A DNA stretch of 62,788 bases from Bacillus benzoevorans (GCF_014207535.1 NZ_JACHGK010000018.1:1-62788), one strand, 5' to 3'; shown: positions 37,525-45,560, numbered from the stretch's first letter. Program-made: numbers and translations. Notes: generated by a model not told the origin, from the letters alone.

Positions 37525-37572
37525 AACGCCGACCCCCAGAGGGAAGCAACTTCCCGGAATCTCCGATCCCCA
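37525..37572. repeat. AACGCCG repeat, copy 1
   Basis: AACGCCGACCCCCAGAGG, GGGAAG...CTTCCCGGAA and TCCGATCCCC in order. The same ordered blocks occur at 44705-44752. GGGAAG/CTTCCC form an internal hairpin. Confidence 0.6.
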
Positions 37573-37658
37573 GGATCCCAAAAAAGCATCCCAAAAACTA
37601 TGAATAATTATAAACCAACTAACAAATAATAAGCAGTAAAAAAAATTTTTCCGAAAAT

Positions 37659-37690
37659 GTATATATCACCGCTAAATTGTTCACAATGAT
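37659..37690 (+). promoter_or_regulatory. Candidate SigF promoter of spoIIQ
   Basis: GTATA at 37659-37663 and GTTCACAATGAT at 37679-37690, 15-nt spacing, resemble the forespore SigF consensus (GTATA - 15 - GGNNANANTNT). spoIIQ is SigF-dependent in B. subtilis. The -10 match is partial. Confidence 0.5.
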
Positions 37691-37707
37691 TGCAGAGGTG
37701 ATGACAA

Positions 37708-38763
37708 ATGAGAGAGGAAGAAAACAATAAGTCTTCTCAAAATTCAAAAGTAAAAAGTATCTTTAAAAAGCGTTGGGTGTTTCCGGCTATTTATATCGCA
37801 AGTGCGGCCATTATTTTAATCGCGGTTCTTTGGTTCCAAAACAGCAGCACAGACAATGCTATTGATTCAGATAAATTCGGAATGAATAGTGCAGAAAAGC
37901 AAAAGAACTTTGATGACCTGGCTGTTGAAGTAAACCGTACAATGGAAAACGTTACAATGCCGCTTACAGCGAAAGACCGCGAAGCAGCCGTGATTCAAAA
38001 GAAATTTTACGATGATCAAGCTTCTGAAAAAGAACAAGAAGCCGCTCTTGTCGTTTACGAAAACCAATACCATCCAAACACAGGTGTTGATATCACCGTA
38101 AAAGACAACGAAAGCTTTGATGTCGTTGCCGCTCTTTCCGGAACGGTTACAAAAGTCGAAGAAGATGCACTTTTAGGAAATGTCATTGAGATTGAACACG
38201 AAAATGGAATCGTGACACAATATCAATCTGTGAAGGACTTCCAAGTGAAAGTTGGCGAAGATGTCGAGCAAGGACGCGCGATTGCCACTGCCGGTAAAAG
38301 CATGATCAATGAGGAAGCTGGCGTACACGTCCACTTTGAAATCCGCAAAGACAGCATGCCGGTAAATCCTGAAGATTTCTTCGATAAGCCAATGAGCGCA
38401 CTGGAAGAAACAACAGACGAACCAACAGTCAATGAAGAAAAGGCTGCAGGCAACCATGAAATGACAGAAGAAAATGCTGAAGGCGAGAAAGAGCCGGCAG
38501 CGGATAAGCCTGCTGATGACAGAAAAGGTAAGACAGAAGAAGGCACTTCTGAGAAAAAAGAAGAGACTCCTTCTAAATCAGAGGACAAACCGACATCTTC
38601 TGACAAACAAGAAAACCCAGCTGATGACAAATCAGGTGCTGCTGACGACAAGCAAGCAACTGAAAAGAAAACATCAACTGACAAAACAGAGGAAAAGGAT
38701 CAAAAAGATACACCGTCTAATAATGATGCAAAAGAAGAACAAACGCCAAACAAAGATGCCTAA
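37708..38763 (+). CDS. spoIIQ: Stage II sporulation protein Q (degenerate LytM/M23)
   Basis: 351 residues. Transmembrane helix about 24-44; LytM fold about 110-230. The first zinc ligand is lost (HPNTGVDI where active LytM has H-x-G-x-D) while HVHFE is present, as in the inactive B. subtilis SpoIIQ. It forms the forespore half of the Q-AH channel. Residues about 236-351 are an extra tail rich in K, E, D, S, T and P, making the protein about 70 residues longer than the B. subtilis one. RBS GAGGTGATG. Confidence 0.95.
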   Translation: MREEENNKSSQNSKVKSIFKKRWVFPAIYIASAAIILIAVLWFQNSSTDNAIDSDKFGMNSAEKQKNFDDLAVEVNRTMENVTMPLTAKDREAAVIQKKFYDDQASEKEQEAALVVYENQYHPNTGVDITVKDNESFDVVAALSGTVTKVEEDALLGNVIEIEHENGIVTQYQSVKDFQVKVGEDVEQGRAIATAGKSMINEEAGVHVHFEIRKDSMPVNPEDFFDKPMSALEETTDEPTVNEEKAAGNHEMTEENAEGEKEPAADKPADDRKGKTEEGTSEKKEETPSKSEDKPTSSDKQENPADDKSGAADDKQATEKKTSTDKTEEKDQKDTPSNNDAKEEQTPNKDA

Positions 38764-38782
38764 CCAACGCGATTCTTTATAT

Positions 38783-38824
38783 ATGGTGTCAGACACAAAA
38801 ATAGTGTTTGACACCATTTTTTTT
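38783..38824 (+). terminator. spoIIQ terminator
   Basis: ATGGTGTCAGACAC pairs with GTGTTTGACACCAT around a short A-rich loop and is followed by T-rich sequence. Confidence 0.85.
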
Positions 38825-39094
38825 GCTATTTCCTTGTCCCTATTGTGGAAAATGTGCATAAACTCCCATCCAGGCTAATAAACTGTTACAAACCTATATA
38901 AAGAGAATGTATGAGGTGAGGAATCGTTTGAACTCAAGTGTAAATAGTTATGTACCTGTCTAGATCCTGTAAGGGGGGAAAGCCTAGGCTTTCTGCCGCG
39001 TGGATGTAAGCCCATGCGGATTCAAAATAGATAATTTGCCAAAAGCGAGTCTCATTTCACGCTTCTCACATCCAATTTAGGGAGGGCGAGCGGT
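38825..39094 (+). other. spoIIID upstream region with two hairpins
   Basis: Contains a 16-bp perfect palindrome, GAAAGCCTAGGCTTTC (38978-38993), followed at once by CCGCGTGG/CCATGCGG (38996-39020). No gene. A SigE promoter is expected but no clear match was found. Confidence 0.5.
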
Positions 39095-39367
39095 GTGCAC
39101 GATTACATCAAAGAGAGAACTATCAAGATTGGAAAGTATATCGTGGAGACGAGAAAAACAGTTCGTGTCATAGCGAAAGAGTTTGGCGTATCCAAAAGTA
39201 CAGTCCACAAAGACTTGACAGAAAGACTTCCTGAAATCAATCCTGAGCTGGCAAATGAAGTGAAAGAAATATTAGATTACCATAAATCCATCCGTCACCT
39301 TCGCGGCGGCGAAGCAACCAAACTGAAGTACAAGAAAGAAGAATATGAAGAAGAGCCGGTAAATTAA
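39095..39367 (+). CDS. spoIIID: Sporulation transcriptional regulator SpoIIID
   Basis: 90 residues, nearly identical to B. subtilis SpoIIID: helix-turn-helix RVIAKEFGVSKSTVHKDLTERLP and the basic C-terminal helix SIRHLRGGEATKLKYKK. It activates and represses mother-cell genes after SigE. GTG start after GGGAGGG. Confidence 0.97.
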   Translation: MHDYIKERTIKIGKYIVETRKTVRVIAKEFGVSKSTVHKDLTERLPEINPELANEVKEILDYHKSIRHLRGGEATKLKYKKEEYEEEPVN

Positions 39368-39377
39368 CCGGTTTTTT
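39356..39377 (+). terminator. spoIIID terminator overlapping the stop codon
   Basis: CCGGT at 39356-39360 and ACCGG at 39367-39371 form a stem whose loop holds the stop codon; six T follow. Confidence 0.75.
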
Positions 39378-39829
39378 ACATAAGCTGTCATGCGGTCAGC
39401 TTACGGGAAAATAAGGCTGGCATTTTCCCGTTACATAATCGAACGAAACAACTGCGGTCTTGGACCGTAAAACATATGATACGTAAGTCCTGCCTTTATT
39501 CGGTATATTTTATTTTTTTGACAATTTGTCGACTTTTTTTACAAAAAAGTCCCTTTTTCTCGACAAAAAGTTACTTGTAATCATCTAAGTATGGTAGAAT
39601 AAACAATTAGAATGGATCCTGTGTGACCGAATTATGCGCATTTTTTTGAAAATTATCTACAAAGAGAAGCGTTGGCATTTTACAGGATAGTTGAGTCGGA
39701 AAATAACATCTGTGCTGGGGTTCATCCCTTTGGTGCTTTAAGAAGAATATTCACGTCCATGGGTAATAAAGCATGCTGACGATAAAAATAAAAACATCCG
39801 ACCAATAGGATAAGGAGGAAAAACGAGCA
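39378..39829 (+). other. spoIIID-mbl interval with hairpins and mbl promoter
   Basis: TAAGCTG/CAGCTTA (39381-39403) and ACGGGAAAAT/ATTTTCCCGT (39403-39431, 10 bp perfect) are stacked back to back. A promoter with extended -10 TGGTAGAAT (39592-39600) probably drives mbl, leaving about 220 nt of leader. No gene. Confidence 0.55.
39571..39600 (+). promoter_or_regulatory. Candidate SigA promoter of mbl
   Basis: TTACTT at 39571-39576, 18-nt spacer, TAGAAT at 39595-39600 with TGG upstream (extended -10). Confidence 0.5.
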
Positions 39830-40831
39830 ATGTTCGCAAGGGATATTGGGATTGACTTAGGAACGGCTAACGTATTAATTCATGTAAAAGGCCGTGGAAT
39901 TGTATTGAATGAACCATCCGTTGTTGCGATTGATAAAAACACCAACCGGGTGCTGGCCGTGGGTGAAGAAGCCCGCCGTATGGTCGGACGGACACCGGGG
40001 AATATTGTTGCCATCCGCCCGCTGAAGGATGGGGTCATTGCTGACTTCGATGTGACGGAAGCGATGCTGAAGCATTTTATCAATAAACTGAATGTTAAAG
40101 GATTCCTTTCTAAGCCGCGCATTTTAATCTGCTGCCCGACGAATATTACCAGTGTAGAGCAAAAGGCGATTAAAGAAGCAGCTGAGAAGAGCGGAGGCAA
40201 GAAGGTTTATTTGGAGGAAGAGCCTAAGGTAGCAGCCATTGGAGCCGGAATGGATATTTTTATGCCAAGCGGAAATATGGTCGTCGATATCGGTGGCGGT
40301 ACAACCGATGTGGCCGTGCTTTCAATGGGGGATATCGTAACCTCTTCATCGATCAAAATGGCCGGTGATAAATTCGATAATGAAATTCTTCATTATATTA
40401 AACGACAATACAAACTTCTTATCGGGGAACGGACAGCGGAAAATATTAAAATTAATATTGGAACCTGTTTCCCTGGCTCTAGAGTAGAAGAAATGGATAT
40501 CAGGGGCCGCGACATGGTTTCAGGTCTGCCGCGTACCATTACTGTAAATTCAGAGGAAATTGAAACCTGTCTTCGCGAGTCTGTTGAAGTCATTGTTCAG
40601 GCGGCGAAAAGCGTGCTGGAGCGGACTCCGCCGGAATTATCTGCGGACATCATTGACCGCGGTGTAATCTTAACAGGAGGCGGTGCGCTGCTTCACGGCA
40701 TCGACATGCTCCTAGCCGAAGAATTAAAGGTGCCTGTACTGGTAGCCGAAAATCCAATGGACTGCGTAGCGATCGGAACCGGCATGATGTTAGACAATAT
40801 CGACAAACTGCCAAGAAGAAAATTTATCTAA
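39830..40831 (+). CDS. mbl: MreB-like rod-shape protein Mbl
   Basis: 333 residues, bacterial actin. Phosphate-binding loops DIGIDLGTANVLIHV and VDIGGGTTDVAVLS, adenosine-binding LTGGGALLHGID. Guides lateral wall synthesis. Placement after spoIIID and before flhO identifies it as Mbl, not MreB. RBS AAGGAGG. Confidence 0.96.
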   Translation: MFARDIGIDLGTANVLIHVKGRGIVLNEPSVVAIDKNTNRVLAVGEEARRMVGRTPGNIVAIRPLKDGVIADFDVTEAMLKHFINKLNVKGFLSKPRILICCPTNITSVEQKAIKEAAEKSGGKKVYLEEEPKVAAIGAGMDIFMPSGNMVVDIGGGTTDVAVLSMGDIVTSSSIKMAGDKFDNEILHYIKRQYKLLIGERTAENIKINIGTCFPGSRVEEMDIRGRDMVSGLPRTITVNSEEIETCLRESVEVIVQAAKSVLERTPPELSADIIDRGVILTGGGALLHGIDMLLAEELKVPVLVAENPMDCVAIGTGMMLDNIDKLPRRKFI

Positions 40832-40837
40832 GCAAAT

Positions 40838-40883
40838 GAAAGCCCGCTGCAGGGAGCAAAGACTCCTGCAGCGGGCTTTTTTT
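40838..40883 (+). terminator. mbl terminator
   Basis: AAAGCCCGCTGCAGG pairs with CCTGCAGCGGGCTTT, followed by T-run. Confidence 0.95.
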
Positions 40884-40891
40884 GGGTCAGG

Positions 40892-40911
40892 GGGACAGGT
40901 CCCTTGTCCCA
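40892..40911. repeat. GGGACAAGG palindrome, copy 2
   Basis: GGGGACAGGTCCCTTGTCCC, differing by one base from the core at 36933-36952. Confidence 0.7.
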
Positions 40912-41299
40912 TTCTTATCACCGCATGGAATAAAGAGGAAGGTACTATTTCTACAACAAGCGCCATCTTTCTTAAAAACTGACTATATCTTTTCGACTTT
41001 TTTTTCTATAATAAAAGAAGGTATGTATAAACTTCATTCAGCATAAGTCTTACATCTTCTAAAGGTAAGGGTGTATGCAATAAAGTTATCCAATTCAGTT
41101 GGGGTTCAAAAAACTCTGGCTGAATGAAGTTAAGCCTCCGGCGGATGCCTCGATTTTTCAAAGGAAATTTTTCGAGCGAGCTCGAAAAAAATCGGGCGCA
41201 AATTCGACGGGGCGAATTTGATTATTGGAATATCATAAAAATTTTATATAAATGTGGGACGGTTTATTTTTCAGATAAAAAGAGAAATGAGGTGGGTGC
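40912..41299 (+). other. Structured leader upstream of flhO
   Basis: No gene. A -10-like TATAAT lies at 41007-41012. Three sets of perfect inverted repeats follow: AACTTCATTCAGC (41030-41042) with GCTGAATGAAGTT (41119-41131); TTTTTCGAGC with GCTCGAAAAA (41168-41189); CAAATTCG with CGAATTTG (41199-41220). No SigD promoter was recognised. Confidence 0.6.
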
Positions 41300-42121
41300 A
41301 TGCTCAGAGGGTTTTATAATGCTTCATATGGGATGCTGTCGCAGCAGCGGAAGACGGAAATGCTGGCCAATAATTTGGCCAATGCGAATACGCCTGGGTA
41401 CAAGGCGGATCAGGCTTCACTTAGAGCATTTCCTGAGATGCTGTTAAAGCGGTTTGAACAGGAGAACACTGGAGAATTCAGCTTGCCGCTGCAAAAAACA
41501 ATCGGACCGCTGAATACAGGTGTCTATTTACAGGAAACGATGCCGAAGTTTCTTCAGGGCGGAATCCAGGAAACCGAATTAAACACGGATGTGGCTCTGT
41601 TGGATCTCAACCTTCCGCTAAACCCGGAAACAGGAAGTCCGGGGTCTGTCTTTTTTACAATAGAGAACGCGAAAGGCGAGACGCGCTATACAAGGAACGG
41701 GAATTTCACGCTCGACAACCAGGGCTTTTTGACGACGGCGAGCGGGCTGTATGTGCTTGATAGGGATGGTGCGCGGATTCAGCTTTCCAGTGAGGAGTTT
41801 ACCCTTGATGAGGCTGGCAATATCACGGATGCAAAGGGCAAGACGGCAAGAATCGGCGTGGCGTATTCGGACAACCCGATGAGCCTGGTGAAAGAAGGTG
41901 ACGGTCTGTTCCGCGCGCAAAATGAACTGCCGGATGCTTACGGTGTGGATGGTGTGCTGTTTAAAACGGAGCAGGGCTTTCTGGAGCAGTCCAATGTCGA
42001 TACCGCACAGACAATGACGGAAATGATGACAGCCTACCGTTCGTTTGAAGCGAACCAAAAAGTACTGCAGGCCTATGATAACAGCTTACAAAAAACGGTT
42101 AACGAGGTCGGAAAGCTATAA
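41300..42121 (+). CDS. flhO: Flagellar hook-basal body protein FlhO
   Basis: 273 residues. N-terminal flagellar rod motif QQRKTEMLANNLANANTPGY and C-terminal NVDTAQTMTEMMTAYRSFEANQKV, the paired helices of rod/hook proteins. It is one of two FlgF/FlgG-like rod proteins lying downstream of mbl in Bacillus. RBS GAGGTGG. The next gene follows after 48 nt. Confidence 0.92.
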   Translation: MLRGFYNASYGMLSQQRKTEMLANNLANANTPGYKADQASLRAFPEMLLKRFEQENTGEFSLPLQKTIGPLNTGVYLQETMPKFLQGGIQETELNTDVALLDLNLPLNPETGSPGSVFFTIENAKGETRYTRNGNFTLDNQGFLTTASGLYVLDRDGARIQLSSEEFTLDEAGNITDAKGKTARIGVAYSDNPMSLVKEGDGLFRAQNELPDAYGVDGVLFKTEQGFLEQSNVDTAQTMTEMMTAYRSFEANQKVLQAYDNSLQKTVNEVGKL

Positions 42122-42169
42122 TGAATTAGACAAAATTCGTGGCGTCACAGTGAATTTGGAGGTGATAAG

Positions 42170-43003
42170 GTGAATCGGATTATGAATACGGCGTCCAATA
42201 CGCTGGGGCAGATTCAGAAGAAAATTGATGTAATTGGGAATAATATTGCCAATGTGAATACGACGGGGTTTAAAAAGCGCGATGCCAAGTTTACGGACTT
42301 GCTGGTGCAGCAGCTGAATAATCAGCCGAATGCCTCGATGGAAGTTGGGCGGCTGACGCCGAATGGAATTCGTTCGGGTACTGGAGCGAAGCTGGCCCAG
42401 GTTCAGATCATGATGGCACAGGGGTCTTTAAAGACAACGGACCGGGAGCTGGATGTGGCGTTTACGAAGGAAGGGCAGTATTTCCGTGTCTATGATGCAA
42501 AGACGGAGGACATCATGTATACGCGCGACGGGACGTTTTATTTGTCGCCGCTTTCGGAGACGGAAATGATGCTGGTGACAGGTGCCGGGAATCCTGTGCT
42601 GAATGAGAACAATCAGCCAATTTTCCTTCAAGGAGAGACGAAGGAAATTCAGATTGACAAAAATGGTCATGTTCTTGTGATAAAAGCAGACGGCAGCGTG
42701 GCGCAGAATGTTAATCTTGGGGTAACGCGAATCGATAAGCCACAGTTTCTTGAGCAGAAAGGCGGAAATTTGCTTGGGTTTCCAATCAATGCCGATGAAC
42801 AGAGCAGGGGAGCGGCCGTTACAAATATGAACGCGGACAGTCCTGGTGAGATCGCCATTCAGCAGCGGGCGCTCGAGCAGTCAAATGTGGATTTAGCCAA
42901 GGAAATGACAGACTTGATGAATGCGCAGCGGTCCTATCAATTCCAAGCGCGTTCTATGAGTATTGCGGACCAAATGATGGGTCTCATAAACGGAATGAGA
43001 TAA
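42170..43003 (+). CDS. flhP: Flagellar hook-basal body protein FlhP
   Basis: 277 residues, starting NRIMNTASNTLGQIQKKIDV with IGNNIANVNTTGFKKRDA, ending LEQSNVDLAKEMTDLMNAQRSYQFQ. Distal rod protein of the FlgG type. GTG start after TGGAGGTGAT. Probably co-transcribed with flhO. Confidence 0.93.
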   Translation: MNRIMNTASNTLGQIQKKIDVIGNNIANVNTTGFKKRDAKFTDLLVQQLNNQPNASMEVGRLTPNGIRSGTGAKLAQVQIMMAQGSLKTTDRELDVAFTKEGQYFRVYDAKTEDIMYTRDGTFYLSPLSETEMMLVTGAGNPVLNENNQPIFLQGETKEIQIDKNGHVLVIKADGSVAQNVNLGVTRIDKPQFLEQKGGNLLGFPINADEQSRGAAVTNMNADSPGEIAIQQRALEQSNVDLAKEMTDLMNAQRSYQFQARSMSIADQMMGLINGMR

Positions 43004-43016
43004 AGGGGAAAAATCG

Positions 43017-43286
43017 ATGGCAATGAATGAAGCACAAACCAGCCGTGAGTTGTTAAGAAAACAAAAGAGTGAGAAGAAAGATAAAAAGAGAACGGAAAAG
43101 AAAATAAAAAAACAGGTTCGCTTAATTCCAATCTGGCTCAAATTCTTGATCGTGTTTCTGCTGATGATTGTTTTTGCGCTTATTGGAGCGATGGTTGGCT
43201 ACGGTGTACTTGGAGAGGGAGCTGTATTGGACGTATTTAAACCTGCAACATGGACGCATATTTATGATTTGATTCAGAAGAAATAG
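43017..43286 (+). CDS. EpuA-family small membrane protein (DNA-directed RNA polymerase subunit beta annotation)
   Basis: 89 residues: a highly basic cytoplasmic N-terminus (to about residue 40), one transmembrane helix (about 43-63) and a short external tail. Matches the EpuA family (PF11772), often mislabelled 'RNA polymerase subunit beta'. RBS AAAGGGG, 14 nt after flhP. Function unknown. Confidence 0.8.
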   Translation: MAMNEAQTSRELLRKQKSEKKDKKRTEKKIKKQVRLIPIWLKFLIVFLLMIVFALIGAMVGYGVLGEGAVLDVFKPATWTHIYDLIQKK

Positions 43287-43459
43287 AGCGGGGGCCGGGG
43301 GGAATGACCCTGGCCATCCAGCCGTGACCAATGGTTGAAACTGCTTATCTGAGCGGTTATACTTTTCTTTGACATACATGTAAATGAATGGCAGCATTCT
43401 GTGCTGCTTTATTGCTTTCAATTGCTGGGTCTTAGGCCAAATAAGGAGTGTACATAACT

Positions 43460-43894
43460 ATGGAACTAAATATTGATCAAATTAAGGAAATCATTCCGCA
43501 TCGCTATCCGTTTCTATTGGTGGATAAAATCACGGAATTAGAAATTGGAAAGCGGGCTGTCGGTTTGAAAAATGTGACGGCGAATGAAGAGTATTTCAAC
43601 GGACATTTTCCGCAGTATCCGGTTATGCCGGGCGTTTTGGCGCTGGAGCACGCGGCGCAGGTTGGGGCGGTGGCCCTTCTATCGATGGATGAATACAGAG
43701 GTGCCATTGCTTTGTTTGCCGGTGTGGACAAGCTAAGATTTAAACATCCGGTACGGCCAGGGGATACGATTGTCACCGAAGTGGAGCTGCTGACGGTTAG
43801 ACGCGGCATCGGAAAAGGAAAAGTTCTTTCGAAGGTCGATGGAAAAGTATCGCTGGAAGCGGAAATCATGTTTGCGATTCAAAAAAATAATTAA
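43460..43894 (+). CDS. fabZ: 3-hydroxyacyl-ACP dehydratase
   Basis: 144 residues, hot-dog fold. Catalytic H49 and E63 in FNGHFPQYPVMPGVLALEHAAQ. Dehydrates 3-hydroxyacyl-ACP in fatty acid elongation. The start at 43460 is preferred because AAGGAG abuts the upstream GTG at 43448 but is correctly spaced from this ATG. Confidence 0.96.
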   Translation: MELNIDQIKEIIPHRYPFLLVDKITELEIGKRAVGLKNVTANEEYFNGHFPQYPVMPGVLALEHAAQVGAVALLSMDEYRGAIALFAGVDKLRFKHPVRPGDTIVTEVELLTVRRGIGKGKVLSKVDGKVSLEAEIMFAIQKNN

Positions 43895-43905
43895 TACGTA
43901 AATGG

Positions 43906-43941
43906 GGATGGTTCTTTTCAGAGCCATCCTTTATTTTTTTG
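43906..43941 (+). terminator. fabZ terminator
   Basis: GGATGGTTCT and AGAGCCATCC form a stem followed by TTTATTTTTTT. Confidence 0.85.
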
Positions 43942-43944
43942 GAT

Positions 43945-44120
43945 GTGTTAAAGGTTAATGTTGATTTTTATGTCCCTTGTTGATTGGAGTGGAAGGCACG
44001 AAGACTCCCGCGGGAGAGAAGAGACAGACGAGACCCCGCAGACACGAAGTGTCGAGGAGGCTCGTCTGTCGCCCGCAGAACCGTGCGTGCCTGGAACGGA
44101 AATCAACAATCAAGTTTAAA
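43945..44120 (+). repeat. Structured ~180-nt repeat, copy 1
   Basis: Nearly identical to 57205-57388. Ends are inverted repeats (TTGTTGATT ... AATCAACAA, with GGCACG/CGTGCC further in). Inside are the palindrome CTCCCGCGGGAG, a 10-bp stem GACAGACGAG/CTCGTCTGTC and an inner GACAC-GAA-GTGTC hairpin. Similar elements occur in many Bacillaceae genomes (recalled, unnamed). The 43895-44230 interval has no gene. Confidence 0.8.
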
Positions 44121-44230
44121 AGACCTTTTTTTTAAAAAAATAATGCAATAAAATCAGCCATTGGGACAACCTAACTAAAGACCAAAGGAAGGTCTTTACA
44201 AATTAAAAGCAGCGAAAGGGGATTTATCGT

Positions 44231-44581
44231 ATGAAGAAAAAGTTATTAACCGTAATAGGTGGGTCTTTGTTATCCATAATGTTATTAGCGGGATGTAATA
44301 ATAATGATGATAACGATCAGAACCCACCACCGGAAGATAATGGCGTCACAGATCACAATGATGTCAATGATCACAACGGCAACATGAACAATGACAACGA
44401 CTTGAATAATGACAACAACGATGATGATAACATCCTAGACAACAATGTGGGGAATGACAACCATACCAATGACATTAATACTGACAATGATGGCGATCCG
44501 GCTACTGACGAAAATACGCCGCAAGAGGACATTATCGAAGACAAGCTAGACAGAAACGATCCGGATAACAAAGACAGATAA
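44231..44581 (+). CDS. Asn/Asp-rich lipoprotein
   Basis: 116 residues. Lipobox LLAG-C (C22) after a hydrophobic leader predicts a membrane-anchored lipoprotein. The mature part (about 95 residues) is almost entirely N, D, H, E, T and G, strongly acidic, with NDN-type repeats; it should be disordered and could bind cations. No family recognised. RBS AAAGGGG. A short GC-rich hairpin is absent after the stop but a T-run follows. Confidence 0.75.
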   Translation: MKKKLLTVIGGSLLSIMLLAGCNNNDDNDQNPPPEDNGVTDHNDVNDHNGNMNNDNDLNNDNNDDDNILDNNVGNDNHTNDINTDNDGDPATDENTPQEDIIEDKLDRNDPDNKDR

Positions 44582-44704
44582 CGGAAAAGAGGCAGGGGAT
44601 TTGTTCCCTTGCTTTTTTTGATCCTCATAGAGGCCTTGGGTCCGTTGTGCGAAACCGCCCTCATAAGATGTTCCGCACAACGAAAGCAAAAACAGCCTCA
44701 ACAA

Positions 44705-44752
44705 AACGCCGCCCCACAGGGGGAAGTGAAACTTCCCGGAAAATCCGCTCCC
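44705..44752. repeat. AACGCCG repeat, copy 2
   Basis: Blocks AACGCCGCCCCACAGG, GGGAAG...CTTCCCGGAA and TCCGCTCCCC match copy 1 at 37525-37572 in order and spacing. Confidence 0.6.
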
Positions 44753-44886
44753 CACTCACCTAAAAAAATCCTCCCGATTTGGAAATTTCAAGATATTTGT
44801 GGATAAATACTAAAAAATAACAGAAACGATACCCTGAATTTAATGTTTAAGCGATTAAGTCTGCTATAAAGACCATTTTTTCCGAT

Positions 44887-44915
44887 TTTACATCAATGAA
44901 CCATGGAAGTATGAT
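44887..44915 (+). promoter_or_regulatory. SigA promoter of ssb
   Basis: TTTACA, 17-nt spacer, TATGAT, about 30 nt before the start codon. Confidence 0.65.
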
Positions 44916-44945
44916 AAACACATCAGCAAAGAAAGGAGAAAAATG

Positions 44946-45353
44946 ATGATAAATCAGGTTACGCTCGTGGGCAGACTGACGAAAAATCCGGATTTACGGC
45001 TAACGCCGGATGGTTTGTCAGTCGCAAGCATTACCCTTGCCGTAAACAGGCAGTATCGCAACCAACAAGGTGAAATAGATGCCGATTTTGTCCAATGCAA
45101 GCTATGGAGAAAAGCAGCTGAAAATACCGCAAAGTATTGCCAGAAGGGCTCGCTGGTAGGAGTTACCGGCAGAATTCAAACCCGCAACTACAACAATAGC
45201 GAAGGGCGGAGAATTTATGTGACTGAAGTAGTCGCCGAAACGATTCGCTTTCTTGGTACGAAGCGGTCAGACGATATCATCCACCATGTTGAACCAGTAT
45301 CAGTCATGGAGACGGTACAGGAGCAGAATGACGTTAGATTGCAGGAAAACTAA
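44946..45353 (+). CDS. ssbB: Single-stranded DNA-binding protein (SsbB type)
   Basis: 135 residues. OB-fold with INQVTLVGRLTKNPDLR, FVQCKLWRKAAENTAKYCQKGSLVGV and VVAETIRFLG. It lacks the acidic DDDIPF-type C-terminal tip of SsbA, matching B. subtilis SsbB (YwpH), which acts in transformation. The second ATG (44946) is 7 nt from AAAGGAG; the first (44943) is 4 nt. A possible ComK half-box upstream fits competence control. Confidence 0.9.
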   Translation: MINQVTLVGRLTKNPDLRLTPDGLSVASITLAVNRQYRNQQGEIDADFVQCKLWRKAAENTAKYCQKGSLVGVTGRIQTRNYNNSEGRRIYVTEVVAETIRFLGTKRSDDIIHHVEPVSVMETVQEQNDVRLQEN

Positions 45354-45380
45354 TCCCATTGTGCTAGGTGAGGTGGAAAA

Positions 45381-45560
45381 ATGACGGTTAACCTTAATAA
45401 TGAACAAAACCTCGAACTTCTTCTGGAAAATTTGATCAGAGTGCAGGCTAAGCTAATTGAAAAAGTGGACAGCTTGAACAAACGCTTAATTCAAATTGAA
45501 CAAACCCATCATATGACATCACATCAAGACATTTTATCTATAAATAAAAGGCTCAGTTAA
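45381..45560 (+). CDS. Small coiled-coil protein downstream of ssbB
   Basis: 59 residues, starting MTVNLNNEQNLELLLEN and ending ILSINKRLS. Heptad-like leucines and isoleucines through LLLENLIRVQAKLIEKVDSL suggest a short coiled coil. AGGTGAGGTGG precedes the ATG, and it begins 28 nt after ssbB, so it is probably co-transcribed. No family recognised. Confidence 0.65.
   Translation: MTVNLNNEQNLELLLENLIRVQAKLIEKVDSLNKRLIQIEQTHHMTSHQDILSINKRLS

Larger units (their letters stand above)
44582..44945 (+). other. Interval upstream of ssb
   Basis: Holds hairpin GTTGTGCG/(C)GCACAAC at 44644-44681, repeat copy 44705-44752, a TAAA-N5-TTTT site at 44867-44879 resembling one ComK half-box, and a SigA promoter TTTACA (44887-44892) - 17 - TATGAT (44910-44915). 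No gene. Confidence 0.5.

Noticed and set aside
39000..39094. SigE promoter for spoIIID
   Set aside because: Expected from B. subtilis, but no -35/-10 pair with correct spacing was convincing.
40984..41012. SigD promoter for flhO
   Set aside because: No TAAA-N15-GCCGATAA pattern; only a TATAAT without a good -35.
41124..41447. Plus-strand frame upstream of flhO
   Set aside because: It runs through inverted repeats and into flhO in another frame; no RBS.
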